A stretch of 64,000 nucleotides of DNA from Sphingomonas sp. PsM26 (GTDB lineage: Bacteria; Pseudomonadota; Alphaproteobacteria; Sphingomonadales; Sphingomonadaceae). Positions 28,599 through 36,864 of the stretch are shown here, one piece after another. The translations under genes were made by a program, and so were the position numbers. Where the stretch lies: NCBI GenBank assembly GCA_030433805.1, contig JARUXA010000020.1, forward strand, positions 31,123 to 95,122, given 5' to 3'. Within the stretch, counting starts at the first letter, position 1, and every line of letters begins with the position of its first letter. The notes under the pieces were generated by a model. It was not told the origin of the DNA and ran no database searches. It saw only the letters and a list, made by a program, of their open reading frames with translations.

Positions 28599-30380
28599 TC
28601 ATTCCTCGTCGGGATACGGCCCCTTGCCGGCCGCCGCGATCAGCTGATCGGTGCGTTGCTCGATCACCGGGACCGGGACCGAGCCCATCTCGAGCATCGC
28701 GTCGTGGAACGCGCGGATGTTGAACTTGGGGCCGAGCGCCTTCTGCGCCTTGTCGCGCGCAGCGACGAAGGCGAGTTCGCCCATGTAATAGGACACCGCC
28801 TGCCCCGGCCAGGCGATGTAGCGGTCGACTTCGGTCTCGATCTCGTGCTCCGACAAGGCCGTATTGTCATGGAGATAGGCTTGCGCCTGTACGCGGGTCC
28901 AGCCCTTGGCGTGGATCCCGGTATCGACCACCAGCCGCGCCGCGCGCCATGCCTGATAGCTCAGGAAGCCGAACGTGTCGTACGGCGTCTCGTACATGCC
29001 CATGTCCTCGCCGAGCGCCTCGCAATAGAGCGCCCAGCCTTCGCCATAGACCGACAGATAGGTATCGCGCCGGAACGCCGGCAGCGCGGTGTTCTCGGCG
29101 GCGAGCGGCATCTGGAACGCGTGGCCGGGCGCGCTTTCGTGGAGCGTCAGCGCGATCTGCGAATAAAAGGGGCGCGACTTCAAGTCGTAGGTGTTGACGA
29201 GGTAGATCCCCGGCCCGCCGCGCCCGCCGGTGTAGAAGGGCGCGATGTCGGCGGGGACCGGCTTGATCGCGAAACGGCTGCGCGGGAGGTGCCCGAAATA
29301 TTGCGACGCCTTGCCGTCGAACGTCTTGGCGATCCACGCCGCGCGGTACAGCAATTCGTTGGGGGTCTTGGGGTAGAATTGCGGATCGGTGCGCAGATGG
29401 TTGAAGAACGCCTGCAAATCGCCCTTGAACTGGACCTGCTGCATCACCGTGTCCATCCGCGCGCGGATCTTGGCGATCTCGGCGAGGCCGACCGCGTGAA
29501 CTTGATCGGGGGTGAGGTCCTGCGTCGTATATTCGCGGATCTTGCTTTGGTAATACGCCTTTCCGTCGGGCAGGTCGTAGGCGGCGAGCGCGACGCGGGC
29601 GTGCGGGATGTAATCGGTGCGCAGGAAGGCGAGCAGTTTCGCGTGGGCTGGCACCACCGCCTGGCTGATCGCGGCGCTGCCCTCGGCGCGGAGGGCTGCC
29701 TGTTCGGCGGCGGGGATCGTCTTGGGGAAAGTCTCGAACGGCGCGTAGAAGGGCGAGGCGGTGACGCCTTTCGCTTCGACGACTTGCGCCACGCCGGAAT
29801 CGCGGCCCTGGAGCGTGACCTGCGGCGGGGTGAAGCCGCGCGCGAGCCCGGCACGCATGTTGGCGATCTGTTGGTCGTAATAGCGCGGGATGTCGCGCAG
29901 CATCGCGATATAGTTGCGGTAATCCTGCGCGGTGCGGAAGCTGCCGCGTGCGGACCCGGCGATGTTGCCCCAGAAACTGGTGTCGGCGTTGAGCGGCTTT
30001 TCATACTCGCGGTAGCGTTGTTCGGCGAGAAGCGCGTCGATCTGCTGCTTGTAGACGACGTAATTGACGCGGTTCGCGGGCGACAGGCTGGCGGGGGCGA
30101 TCGCTTTCAAGGCGGTTTCGGTCGCACTCCAGCGGGCGAGGCGCTCGGCCTGCGCCGCCGGGCCGACGTCTGGGAGTTTCGCGCTTTTGCCCTTGGGGGT
30201 GTCCTCGTCCTGCTCCATCTGGCGTTGCCGCCAGGCATATTCGGACGTGTAGAGCGCCTCGAACCGCGCGTCGGCGGATTGCGCCGCGGCCCTGGTCGCA
30301 CGCGGTGCGGCCTGCGCCGCAGGACTGCTCAGCATCGTGCCACCGAGGGCAAGCGTCAGGAGGATCGTTCGCATCGTCAT
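28599..30380 (-). CDS. DUF885 family peptidase-like protein, canonical motif
   Basis: This 593-aa protein has a signal peptide (hydrophobic N-terminus to about residue 25, then Ala-rich). It has the intact family signature HESAPGHAFQ near residue 412 and YGEGWALYCE downstream. It is probably a periplasmic metallopeptidase acting on short peptides. Its ATG overlaps the stop of the dehydrogenase-like gene (ATGA), so it is the third gene of the GH127 - reductase - DUF885 operon. ATG 30374, two codons in, has better spacing from GGGAG. Its place with a de-arabinosylating enzyme suggests that it trims the peptide part of the same substrate. Confidence 0.86.
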   Translation of the reverse strand: MTMRTILLTLALGGTMLSSPAAQAAPRATRAAAQSADARFEALYTSEYAWRQRQMEQDEDTPKGKSAKLPDVGPAAQAERLARWSATETALKAIAPASLSPANRVNYVVYKQQIDALLAEQRYREYEKPLNADTSFWGNIAGSARGSFRTAQDYRNYIAMLRDIPRYYDQQIANMRAGLARGFTPPQVTLQGRDSGVAQVVEAKGVTASPFYAPFETFPKTIPAAEQAALRAEGSAAISQAVVPAHAKLLAFLRTDYIPHARVALAAYDLPDGKAYYQSKIREYTTQDLTPDQVHAVGLAEIAKIRARMDTVMQQVQFKGDLQAFFNHLRTDPQFYPKTPNELLYRAAWIAKTFDGKASQYFGHLPRSRFAIKPVPADIAPFYTGGRGGPGIYLVNTYDLKSRPFYSQIALTLHESAPGHAFQMPLAAENTALPAFRRDTYLSVYGEGWALYCEALGEDMGMYETPYDTFGFLSYQAWRAARLVVDTGIHAKGWTRVQAQAYLHDNTALSEHEIETEVDRYIAWPGQAVSYYMGELAFVAARDKAQKALGPKFNIRAFHDAMLEMGSVPVPVIEQRTDQLIAAAGKGPYPDEE

Positions 30381-31450
30381 TCTCCCGAGGGCAGCTTCAT
30401 GATGTCGTCGTACAAGGCCGCAGGGATCGCCACCCCGTCGGCAAGACTGCGGCGACGCGCGGCATAGCGGCGCTGCGACGGAAGGCGCGCGCCCTGATCC
30501 TCGATCCCCGCGAACAGCGCCTCCGCGCGCAGCAAATGATGCGTCACCGCGGTGCCGACGAACCCCGCCGGGTCGATCGCGATGATCAGCTCGCCCCCGA
30601 TCGGCGATCCGCCGCGCTGCGCATCGGCGGTAAGCGATTCCTGGCTGGTCATGTCGCCGATCAGCGGACCCGCGAGCAATTCCACCATGGCGGCGAGTGC
30701 CGAGCCCTTGTGCCCGCCGAAGGTCCGCATTGCGCCCGCGAGCACCGCCGCCGGATCGGTCGTCGGTTGCCCGGCGGCATCATAACCCCAATCGTCGGGG
30801 ACGGGTTTGCCCGCGCGGCGATGCAGCTCGATTTCGCCGCGGGCGACCGCGCTGGTCGCGAAATCGAAGACGAACGGCTCCTTCCCGGGGCGCGGCCAGG
30901 CGAAGGCGATCGGGTTGGTCCCGAACACCGGGCGCGTGCCGCCTTCGGGTGCGACCCAGGCGTGGCTCGGGGTGAACGCCAGCGCGACCAGGCCAGCACC
31001 GGCGAGCAGTTCGACCTCGGGCCACAAGGCCGCGAAATGGACGACATTGTTGAGCGCGAGCGCCGCGATCCCGCAGCGCCGCGCCTTTTCCACCAGCAGT
31101 GGCCGGCCGCGTTCGAATGCGAGTTGCGCGAACCCGCCCGCGCCATCGACGCGAACGAGCCCGACCGCGGGTTCGCTCACCAGCGGTTCGGCATCGACCA
31201 CCACCGCGCCGCGCGCGATGCTGTTGGCCGCGACCAGCAAGCGGTAGATCCCGTGGCTCGCGCAGCCGTCGCGCTCGCCTGCGACCATGGTTTCGGCAAC
31301 CGCGGCGGCATGCGCGCGCGACAGGCCCGCGCCGATCAGCTTGGCGTTCGCCAGATCGTGGAGCGCGTCGAGCGAGAGGTGGACGTCGGGGCGGAGTTCG
31401 GGAGCGTCGAGGTCGGCGGCGGGGCGGGAAGCGGTGCGGGATGCAATCAT
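30377..31450 (-). CDS. Ldh2/YbiC-family NAD(P)H reductase, likely pyrroline-2-carboxylate reductase
   Basis: This 357-aa protein belongs to the malate/L-lactate dehydrogenase-like family that is not a Rossmann fold. It has AETMVAGERDGCASHGIYRL near the N-terminus, VFGTNPIAFAWPRP and FDFATSAVARGEIE, then GGHKGSALAAMVELLAG, which hold the catalytic His/Asp and cofactor site. Members include delta1-piperideine/pyrroline-2-carboxylate reductases, and next to hydroxyproline genes that reaction (yielding L-proline) is the best guess. Ureidoglycolate or lactate dehydrogenase activity is an alternative. It is coupled by ATGA overlaps to the GH127 gene upstream and the DUF885 gene downstream. Confidence 0.75.
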   Translation of the reverse strand: MIASRTASRPAADLDAPELRPDVHLSLDALHDLANAKLIGAGLSRAHAAAVAETMVAGERDGCASHGIYRLLVAANSIARGAVVVDAEPLVSEPAVGLVRVDGAGGFAQLAFERGRPLLVEKARRCGIAALALNNVVHFAALWPEVELLAGAGLVALAFTPSHAWVAPEGGTRPVFGTNPIAFAWPRPGKEPFVFDFATSAVARGEIELHRRAGKPVPDDWGYDAAGQPTTDPAAVLAGAMRTFGGHKGSALAAMVELLAGPLIGDMTSQESLTADAQRGGSPIGGELIIAIDPAGFVGTAVTHHLLRAEALFAGIEDQGARLPSQRRYAARRRSLADGVAIPAALYDDIMKLPSGE

Positions 31451-33834
31451 GTAGTCGGGGCCGATCTGGTGGCGGGGGCGGTAGTCATCAGGCGCGCGCC
31501 GAACACCGGCCCGGCGGCGGATTTGTCGTGCGGGAGGAAGCGGATCTTGACGCTCGCCTTGCCCTTGGTGAGCGCGGGTGGGATCGGATAATCGACGTCG
31601 AAGAACTTGCCCGGCTGGTCGGCCTCGAGATGCTGGGTCGCGATCTTGACGTTGTCGACGAGGATGTCGAAATCGCGTGCGCGCTCGTCCCCCCAATAGC
31701 TTGCCTGGAGGATCAGCGGGCCGGGGCGCGTCTTCATCGCGAATTCAAAATAGCCGCCCGAGCGCGCATCGCGCCCGTTGCGACCGCGATAGCTGAGCGG
31801 GTAGGAAATCTCCGAGGTCAGGCCGTGGTCGCGTTCGGGCTGCATTTCGCCGAGATGCATCGTGTCGACCGAGCGTGCCGCGAGATCGCGTGCGCGCGCC
31901 TGTTCGGTGAGGAAGGCCGCTTCCTCGCGCTTCCAGGCGGCATCGGTGAAGCGTTTGAAATAGACCGCGCTGCGGCGTTCATACTGGCTGTAGAAGGGCA
32001 CGAAGCTGAGGTCGCCGGGGCGGACGATGCCGCGCGTGGCATAGCTGCCCGCGGTTCCCGCGACGGGCGTGAAGGCGGCAAGCAGGTCGGTGCCGACCAG
32101 CGCGGGGTCGGCCTTGTCCCATTTGTCCGCGGCCGGGCCGAGATCGGCGGCAAGCACCATCGGCCCGCGCAGCACCGCGACGGTGTCGGCATCGCCGGGC
32201 GCGCTTTCGATCCGCAGATCGAGCGGGATCGCGATCGAAACCGTGTCGCCCTTCTTCCAGCGGCGCTCGACCAGCGCATAACCGTTGGCGATCACCGGTT
32301 CGACTGGCGCACCATTGACCTGCACGCTCGCCTTGCCCGCGGCCCAGCCCGGAACGCGCAGCGCGATCGCGAAGCGGCCGGGTTTGCTGAGCGTCGTCAG
32401 CGTCAGGCGCGATTCGGGTTCGTACGGGTAGCGCGTGTCGAGCCGGAGCGTCGCGCCACGCGTGCGCCACTGTGCTTCCGCCGGGATGTAGAGGTTGACG
32501 AGCAGCGTGTTGCCGCCTTCCCAGAAGATCGATTCGCCGTGCTTGGCGTGGCTTTCCATCCCGCTGCCGACGCAGCACCAGAAGACGTCGTCGGCAGGCG
32601 TCGAATAGTCGCGCGCGACGCCCGACATCAGCGGGGTCATGTAGCTGAAGCCCGCATTGCGCGGGTTCTGTGCCGCCATGACGTGGTTGAGATGGGCGCG
32701 TTCGTAAAAGTCGAACAGCGCGCCATCGGGCTGCCAGCCATAGAGGTGCCGGGTCAGCTTGAGCATGTTGTAGCTGTTGCAATGCTCGCACGTCTGTTCG
32801 GTGATGTGCGTCGCGATCGTGTCGGGGCCGGTGAAATATTCGCGGTCGGCATTGCCGCCGATGACGTAGCTGTGGTGCTGCGTGACGGCTTGCCAGAAGA
32901 ATTTGGCGGCGTTGGCGGGGGCGGGCTTGCCGTTGAGTTCGTGGATTCGCGCGAGCCCGACGAGTTTGGGGACTTGCGTGTTGGCGTGGAAATTGGCGAG
33001 CTTGTCCTCGCCCGCGACGAGCGGGTCGAGCACGCGGCGATCGTACAGCCGCTCGGCGATGGCAAGCCAGCGCGAGTCGCCGGTGCGCGCGGACAGTTCG
33101 GCATAGCTTTCGTTGAGCCCGCCATATTCGCACCCGAGCAACGTCTGCATCTGTGCATCGTCGAGCGCGGCGAAGACTTTCGCGAAATAGTCGGCGAGGC
33201 CGGTTGCGACCTGCAACGCCTGGGTGTTGCCCCAGCCGGCGTGGACGTCGAGCAGCCCGGCGAACACCTTGTGGACGGTGTAGAGCGGCGACCACGAGCC
33301 GTTGAGATCGAACCCGCCCGAGCGGATGTCGCCCTTCATCACTTCGGGGAAGATTTCCTCCCCGTCGACGATCTTCCCGTCCTTCCGCTTGCGCCCGAGT
33401 GCGCCGACATAGCCGGTGCCGCGCTTGGCCTGTGCGCGCGCGAGTTCGGCGACGACATAATCCGCGCGGGTGCGGCACGCGGCGTCGCCGGTCTGCTGGT
33501 ACATCAGCACGAGCGCGGTGAGATAATGGCCGAGCGTGTGGCCTGCGATCGTGTCGCTTTCCCAGCCGCCGTAGATCGGCGCCTTGGGGGGAAGCCCGGC
33601 ATAGGCCATGAAATTATGAAGCAGCCGGTCCGCGCTGAGCCGCAACAGATAGGTCCGGTTCGCCTCGACCGCGGTGGCATAGGCGGAGGGGAGCAGCCGG
33701 ACCGACGATAGCGGCAGCGGTTTGGCCTTCGCCGGAAGCGCGGTGGTCGCGACCGCCGCCATCCCGCGCGCAGGCGCGCTCGCCAGCGTGACCGCAGCCA
33801 TGCCCCACATCCATTCCCGCCGGTTCGCGCGCAT
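31447..33834 (-). CDS. GH127 (DUF1680) beta-L-arabinofuranosidase
   Basis: This 795-aa protein from ATG 33834 (GGGAGA upstream) has an N-terminal export signal with Arg pairs. The zinc and nucleophile residues of GH127 are all present: Glu350 and Cys352 in CEHCNSYN, and the Cys420-Cys421 pair in FWCCVGSG. These correspond to Glu338, Cys340, Cys417 and Cys418 of the bifidobacterial enzyme HypBA1, where the second-last Cys is the nucleophile. The known substrate is beta-L-arabinofuranose linked to hydroxyproline in extensins. Co-operonic prolyl-metabolism genes make that substrate likely here. Palindrome B lies 70 bases upstream of its start. Confidence 0.9.
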   Translation of the reverse strand: MRANRREWMWGMAAVTLASAPARGMAAVATTALPAKAKPLPLSSVRLLPSAYATAVEANRTYLLRLSADRLLHNFMAYAGLPPKAPIYGGWESDTIAGHTLGHYLTALVLMYQQTGDAACRTRADYVVAELARAQAKRGTGYVGALGRKRKDGKIVDGEEIFPEVMKGDIRSGGFDLNGSWSPLYTVHKVFAGLLDVHAGWGNTQALQVATGLADYFAKVFAALDDAQMQTLLGCEYGGLNESYAELSARTGDSRWLAIAERLYDRRVLDPLVAGEDKLANFHANTQVPKLVGLARIHELNGKPAPANAAKFFWQAVTQHHSYVIGGNADREYFTGPDTIATHITEQTCEHCNSYNMLKLTRHLYGWQPDGALFDFYERAHLNHVMAAQNPRNAGFSYMTPLMSGVARDYSTPADDVFWCCVGSGMESHAKHGESIFWEGGNTLLVNLYIPAEAQWRTRGATLRLDTRYPYEPESRLTLTTLSKPGRFAIALRVPGWAAGKASVQVNGAPVEPVIANGYALVERRWKKGDTVSIAIPLDLRIESAPGDADTVAVLRGPMVLAADLGPAADKWDKADPALVGTDLLAAFTPVAGTAGSYATRGIVRPGDLSFVPFYSQYERRSAVYFKRFTDAAWKREEAAFLTEQARARDLAARSVDTMHLGEMQPERDHGLTSEISYPLSYRGRNGRDARSGGYFEFAMKTRPGPLILQASYWGDERARDFDILVDNVKIATQHLEADQPGKFFDVDYPIPPALTKGKASVKIRFLPHDKSAAGPVFGARLMTTAPATRSAPTT

Positions 33835-33903
33835 ATCGATCTCCCATCCGAATATCGGCGCGACGGGGTCTGCCATGCGCGAGCCCGTTTTGCCAACAAA
33901 TAA

Positions 33904-33914
33904 TATACGGTATA
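33904..33914. promoter_or_regulatory. Palindrome B, probable GntR operator between GH127 and DUF5695 genes
   Basis: TATACGGTATA is the exact reverse complement of palindrome A. A plus-strand TATAAT (33911-33916) overlaps its right half, with TTTTGC 17 bases upstream, so a bound repressor would cover the -10 box. It serves the divergent GH127 (minus) and DUF5695 (plus) transcripts. Confidence 0.7.
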
Positions 33915-33982
33915 ATATGCGTTGACGGCGGGAGGCTGTCGTTTCAGGTTGCCACCGACCCTGATCGATTGCGAGCCTTACC

Positions 33983-36730
33983 ATGTTGCCGTTGCGGACC
34001 GTTCTTCTTGCATCCGTGATCGGCGGTGCTTTGTGCTTGTCTGCAACCGGGCGGGCCGAGGAGGTCAAACCCGCGGCGGCGAAACCGTCTTATCCGCCCG
34101 TCGCGCTGACCGGCATGACGACGCGCGCGTTCCGCCTCGCGTTGCGCAGCGATACGCAGACGCTCGCGCGACTTTCGCCGACGGCGCTGTCCGGGTTCGA
34201 TTTCGTCCCCGGCGCGCGCGAGGCGGAGCGCGCGGGGGACGGCTATGTCCATGTGGGCGACATTCATTTGCGGGTGCGGGCACCGGGCGGGGCGTGGCGC
34301 GACTTCGCCTCGGCGCAACATCGCCAGCCGATCCGGTTGCTGCGGAGCGGCGGCGGGGTACTCGCCGCCGCCGACATTACCGCGTCGCTCGGGGCGGGAA
34401 GCCCGCTCAGGGTCGAGCGGCGCTGGGTCGATGACCACGGCGTGCTCGCGTTGCGCTTCACGCTGGTCAACACCAGCGCGACGCCGGTGGAGGTGGGCGG
34501 GCTCGGGTTGCCGATGGTGTTCGACAACATCATCACCGACCGCAGCCTCGAACAGGCACATGCGCAGGCGAGCTTCGTCGACCCGTATATCGGGCGCGAT
34601 GCGGGGTATCTGCAGGTGACGCGGCTAAACGGCGAGGGGCCCGCGCTGCTCGTCCTGCCCGAAGCGGGCACACCGCTCGAGGCGTATCGCCCGATCCTCG
34701 AGGCGGGCAAGGCCCCCGCTGGCGACATCTTCACCGATCGCAGCAAGCGCGGGCAGACCTCCGAAGGCTTTTACGACTGGACGGTCGCGAGCAAGGGGTT
34801 TGCCGACAAGGAATGGGCCAAAGCGGATGCGCAGTGGAATGCGCCGACGAGCTTCACACTCGCGCCCGGCGCAAGGCGTGAGATCGGCGTGCGCTTCGTC
34901 ACCGCGCCCGCGATCGGCGCGATCGAGGATACGCTGGTCGCCAACCGCCGCCCGGTCGCGGTCGGGATTCCCGGCTATGTCGTCCCGACCGATCAGGATG
35001 CGACGCTGTTCCTCAACTCCCCGCAGCGGGTAGTGCGCGTGGAAAGCCTCCCCGCGGGGGCGCTGACCGCCACCCCCGTCGCCGGCGCGAAGGGCTGGGC
35101 GCGCTATGCGGTGCGCGCGAGCGGGTGGGGGCGTGCGAGCCTGCTGGTGCATTATGCCGACGGCAGCGTGCAGACCGTCAGCTATTTCATCACCAAGCCG
35201 CTTGACCGGGTGATGGCCGACCTCGGCCATTTTGCGACGACGCGGCAATGGTATGAGGACAAGGCCGATCCATTCGGGCGCAACCCCGCGATCCTGACTT
35301 TCGACCGCGAGGCCGGGAAGGTCGTGACGCAGGATCCGCGCGTGTGGATCTCGGGGATGAGCGACGAGGGCGGCGCGGGGAGCTGGGTCGCCGCGATGGT
35401 CAAGCAGCTCGATTCCCCCGATCCGGGCGAGATCGCGCGGCTCGAACGGCTGATCGACGAGACGATCGAGGGGCAATTGCAGGTCCCCTCGGGCGAACAC
35501 GCAGGCGCGGTGCGCAAGAGCCTGTTCTATTACGGTCCCAAGCTTCACCCCGGCTATTACGACCCGGCGACCAACTGGACGACCTGGACGTCGTGGTCGA
35601 AGAAGGACGCGGGCGATCTGGGGCGTGCGTATAATTACCCGCATGTCGCGATCGCCCATTGGGTGCTGTACCGCGTCGCGCGCAATCATCCCGGAGTGGT
35701 GTTGCGGCATCCGTGGCGCTGGTATCTCGACCATGCCTATCGGACGACCGTCGCGATGATGCGCGATGCGCCTTATTATACGCAGTTCGGGCTGATGGAG
35801 GGCGACGTCTTTGTCGACATTCTCAAGGACCTGAAGCGCGAAGGGCTGACCGCCGAATGGGCAGAATTCGAGCGGCGGATGAAAGGCCGCGCGGACCATT
35901 GGCGCACGCTCACCTTCCCGTTCGGGAGCGAGATGGCGTGGGATTCGACCGGCCAGCCCGAAGTCTATGCGTGGATGCGCTATTTCGGATATCAGCCGCA
36001 GGCGGATGCAACCCGGCGCGTGATCCTCGGCTATGATCCGACGATCCCGAGCTGGGGCTATAACGGCAACGCGCGGCGCTATTGGGACTTTCTGTACGGC
36101 GGCAAATATCCGCGGATCGAGCGGCAGATCCATCATTATGGCTCGACGCTCAACGCGGTGCCGTTGTTCGACGCCTATCGCGCGAACCCTAATGATCTGC
36201 GGCTGCTGCGCGTGGCGTATGGCGGGATGATGGGCGGGATCACCAACATCGACCGCGACGGCTTCTCTTCCGCCGCCTTCCACTCCGCGCCCGACATGAT
36301 GAAGTGGGACCCGTATAGCGGGGATTACGGCATGGGGCTGTACGGCCATGCGATCGCGGCGGCGAGTTACCTGGTGCGCGATCCGACGTTCGGGTGGCTC
36401 GGGTTCGGCGGGAATGTGACCGAGCGGGGTGGTTCGGTGACGATCGTCCCGCGCGACGGCGCGCGGAGCCGGGTGTTCGTCGCGCCTGCGGGGGTGTGGA
36501 TCACGCTGGAGGCGGGGAAGATCGCGCGCGCTTCGTACGCGCCTGCGACGGGGGCGGTGACGCTGACGCTCGACCCGGCGGCGGCGGGGACGCCGGTGGC
36601 GCGGGTGTTCGTCGAGACGACGGTTGCGGGGGCGCGGCGGTATGCGCCGGTTGGCGGGGTGGCGGAGCGGGGTGGCTATACGATCCCGCTCGGCGCTGCA
36701 CCGGTGGAGGTGACGCTAACGCCGCGCTGA
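33983..36730 (+). CDS. DUF5695-type exported protein, putative glycoside hydrolase
   Basis: This 915-aa protein has a signal peptide (LLASVIGGALCLSATGRA). It has an N-terminal beta-rich region with (alpha/alpha)-barrel-like helices in the second half (WTTWTSWSKKDAGDLGRAYNYPHVAIAHW; WGYNGNARRYWDFLYG; SGDYGMGLYGH). It resembles proteins annotated DUF5695, which have no assigned reaction that I know. Aromatic-rich motifs and the size suggest a carbohydrate-active enzyme. It is transcribed divergently from the GH127 gene from a shared palindrome, so it probably works on the same glycan, for example galactan or arabinan side chains. Codon use matches the neighbourhood. Confidence 0.7.
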   Translation: MLPLRTVLLASVIGGALCLSATGRAEEVKPAAAKPSYPPVALTGMTTRAFRLALRSDTQTLARLSPTALSGFDFVPGAREAERAGDGYVHVGDIHLRVRAPGGAWRDFASAQHRQPIRLLRSGGGVLAAADITASLGAGSPLRVERRWVDDHGVLALRFTLVNTSATPVEVGGLGLPMVFDNIITDRSLEQAHAQASFVDPYIGRDAGYLQVTRLNGEGPALLVLPEAGTPLEAYRPILEAGKAPAGDIFTDRSKRGQTSEGFYDWTVASKGFADKEWAKADAQWNAPTSFTLAPGARREIGVRFVTAPAIGAIEDTLVANRRPVAVGIPGYVVPTDQDATLFLNSPQRVVRVESLPAGALTATPVAGAKGWARYAVRASGWGRASLLVHYADGSVQTVSYFITKPLDRVMADLGHFATTRQWYEDKADPFGRNPAILTFDREAGKVVTQDPRVWISGMSDEGGAGSWVAAMVKQLDSPDPGEIARLERLIDETIEGQLQVPSGEHAGAVRKSLFYYGPKLHPGYYDPATNWTTWTSWSKKDAGDLGRAYNYPHVAIAHWVLYRVARNHPGVVLRHPWRWYLDHAYRTTVAMMRDAPYYTQFGLMEGDVFVDILKDLKREGLTAEWAEFERRMKGRADHWRTLTFPFGSEMAWDSTGQPEVYAWMRYFGYQPQADATRRVILGYDPTIPSWGYNGNARRYWDFLYGGKYPRIERQIHHYGSTLNAVPLFDAYRANPNDLRLLRVAYGGMMGGITNIDRDGFSSAAFHSAPDMMKWDPYSGDYGMGLYGHAIAAASYLVRDPTFGWLGFGGNVTERGGSVTIVPRDGARSRVFVAPAGVWITLEAGKIARASYAPATGAVTLTLDPAAAGTPVARVFVETTVAGARRYAPVGGVAERGGYTIPLGAAPVEVTLTPR

Positions 36731-36754
36731 GCCTGTCTCGGCATAGCGCCCCCT

Positions 36755-36824
36755 CCGTTCGCCCTGAGCGAAGTCGAAGGGCTTGCGTCGCGCGGGGGGC
36801 TTCGACTTCGCTCAGCCCGAACGG
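36755..36824. repeat. Inverted repeat pair (family 4) between convergent genes
   Basis: Bases 36755-36781 (CCGTTCGCCCTGAGCGAAG...) are imperfectly repeated in reverse complement at 36800-36824. Arms contain TTCGACTTCGCTCAG. It lies between the ends of the DUF5695 and dipeptidyl-peptidase genes and could act as a bidirectional terminator or RNA-stabilising hairpin. Confidence 0.7.
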
Positions 36825-36864
36825 GGGTTAGGGGCCCTCCGAACGGTCTCTTTACGACGGATTG

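Noticed and set aside
31099..33711. An 870-codon plus-strand open frame opposite the GH127 and reductase genes
   Set aside because: GH127 active-site residues lie on the minus strand; the plus frame has no family features.
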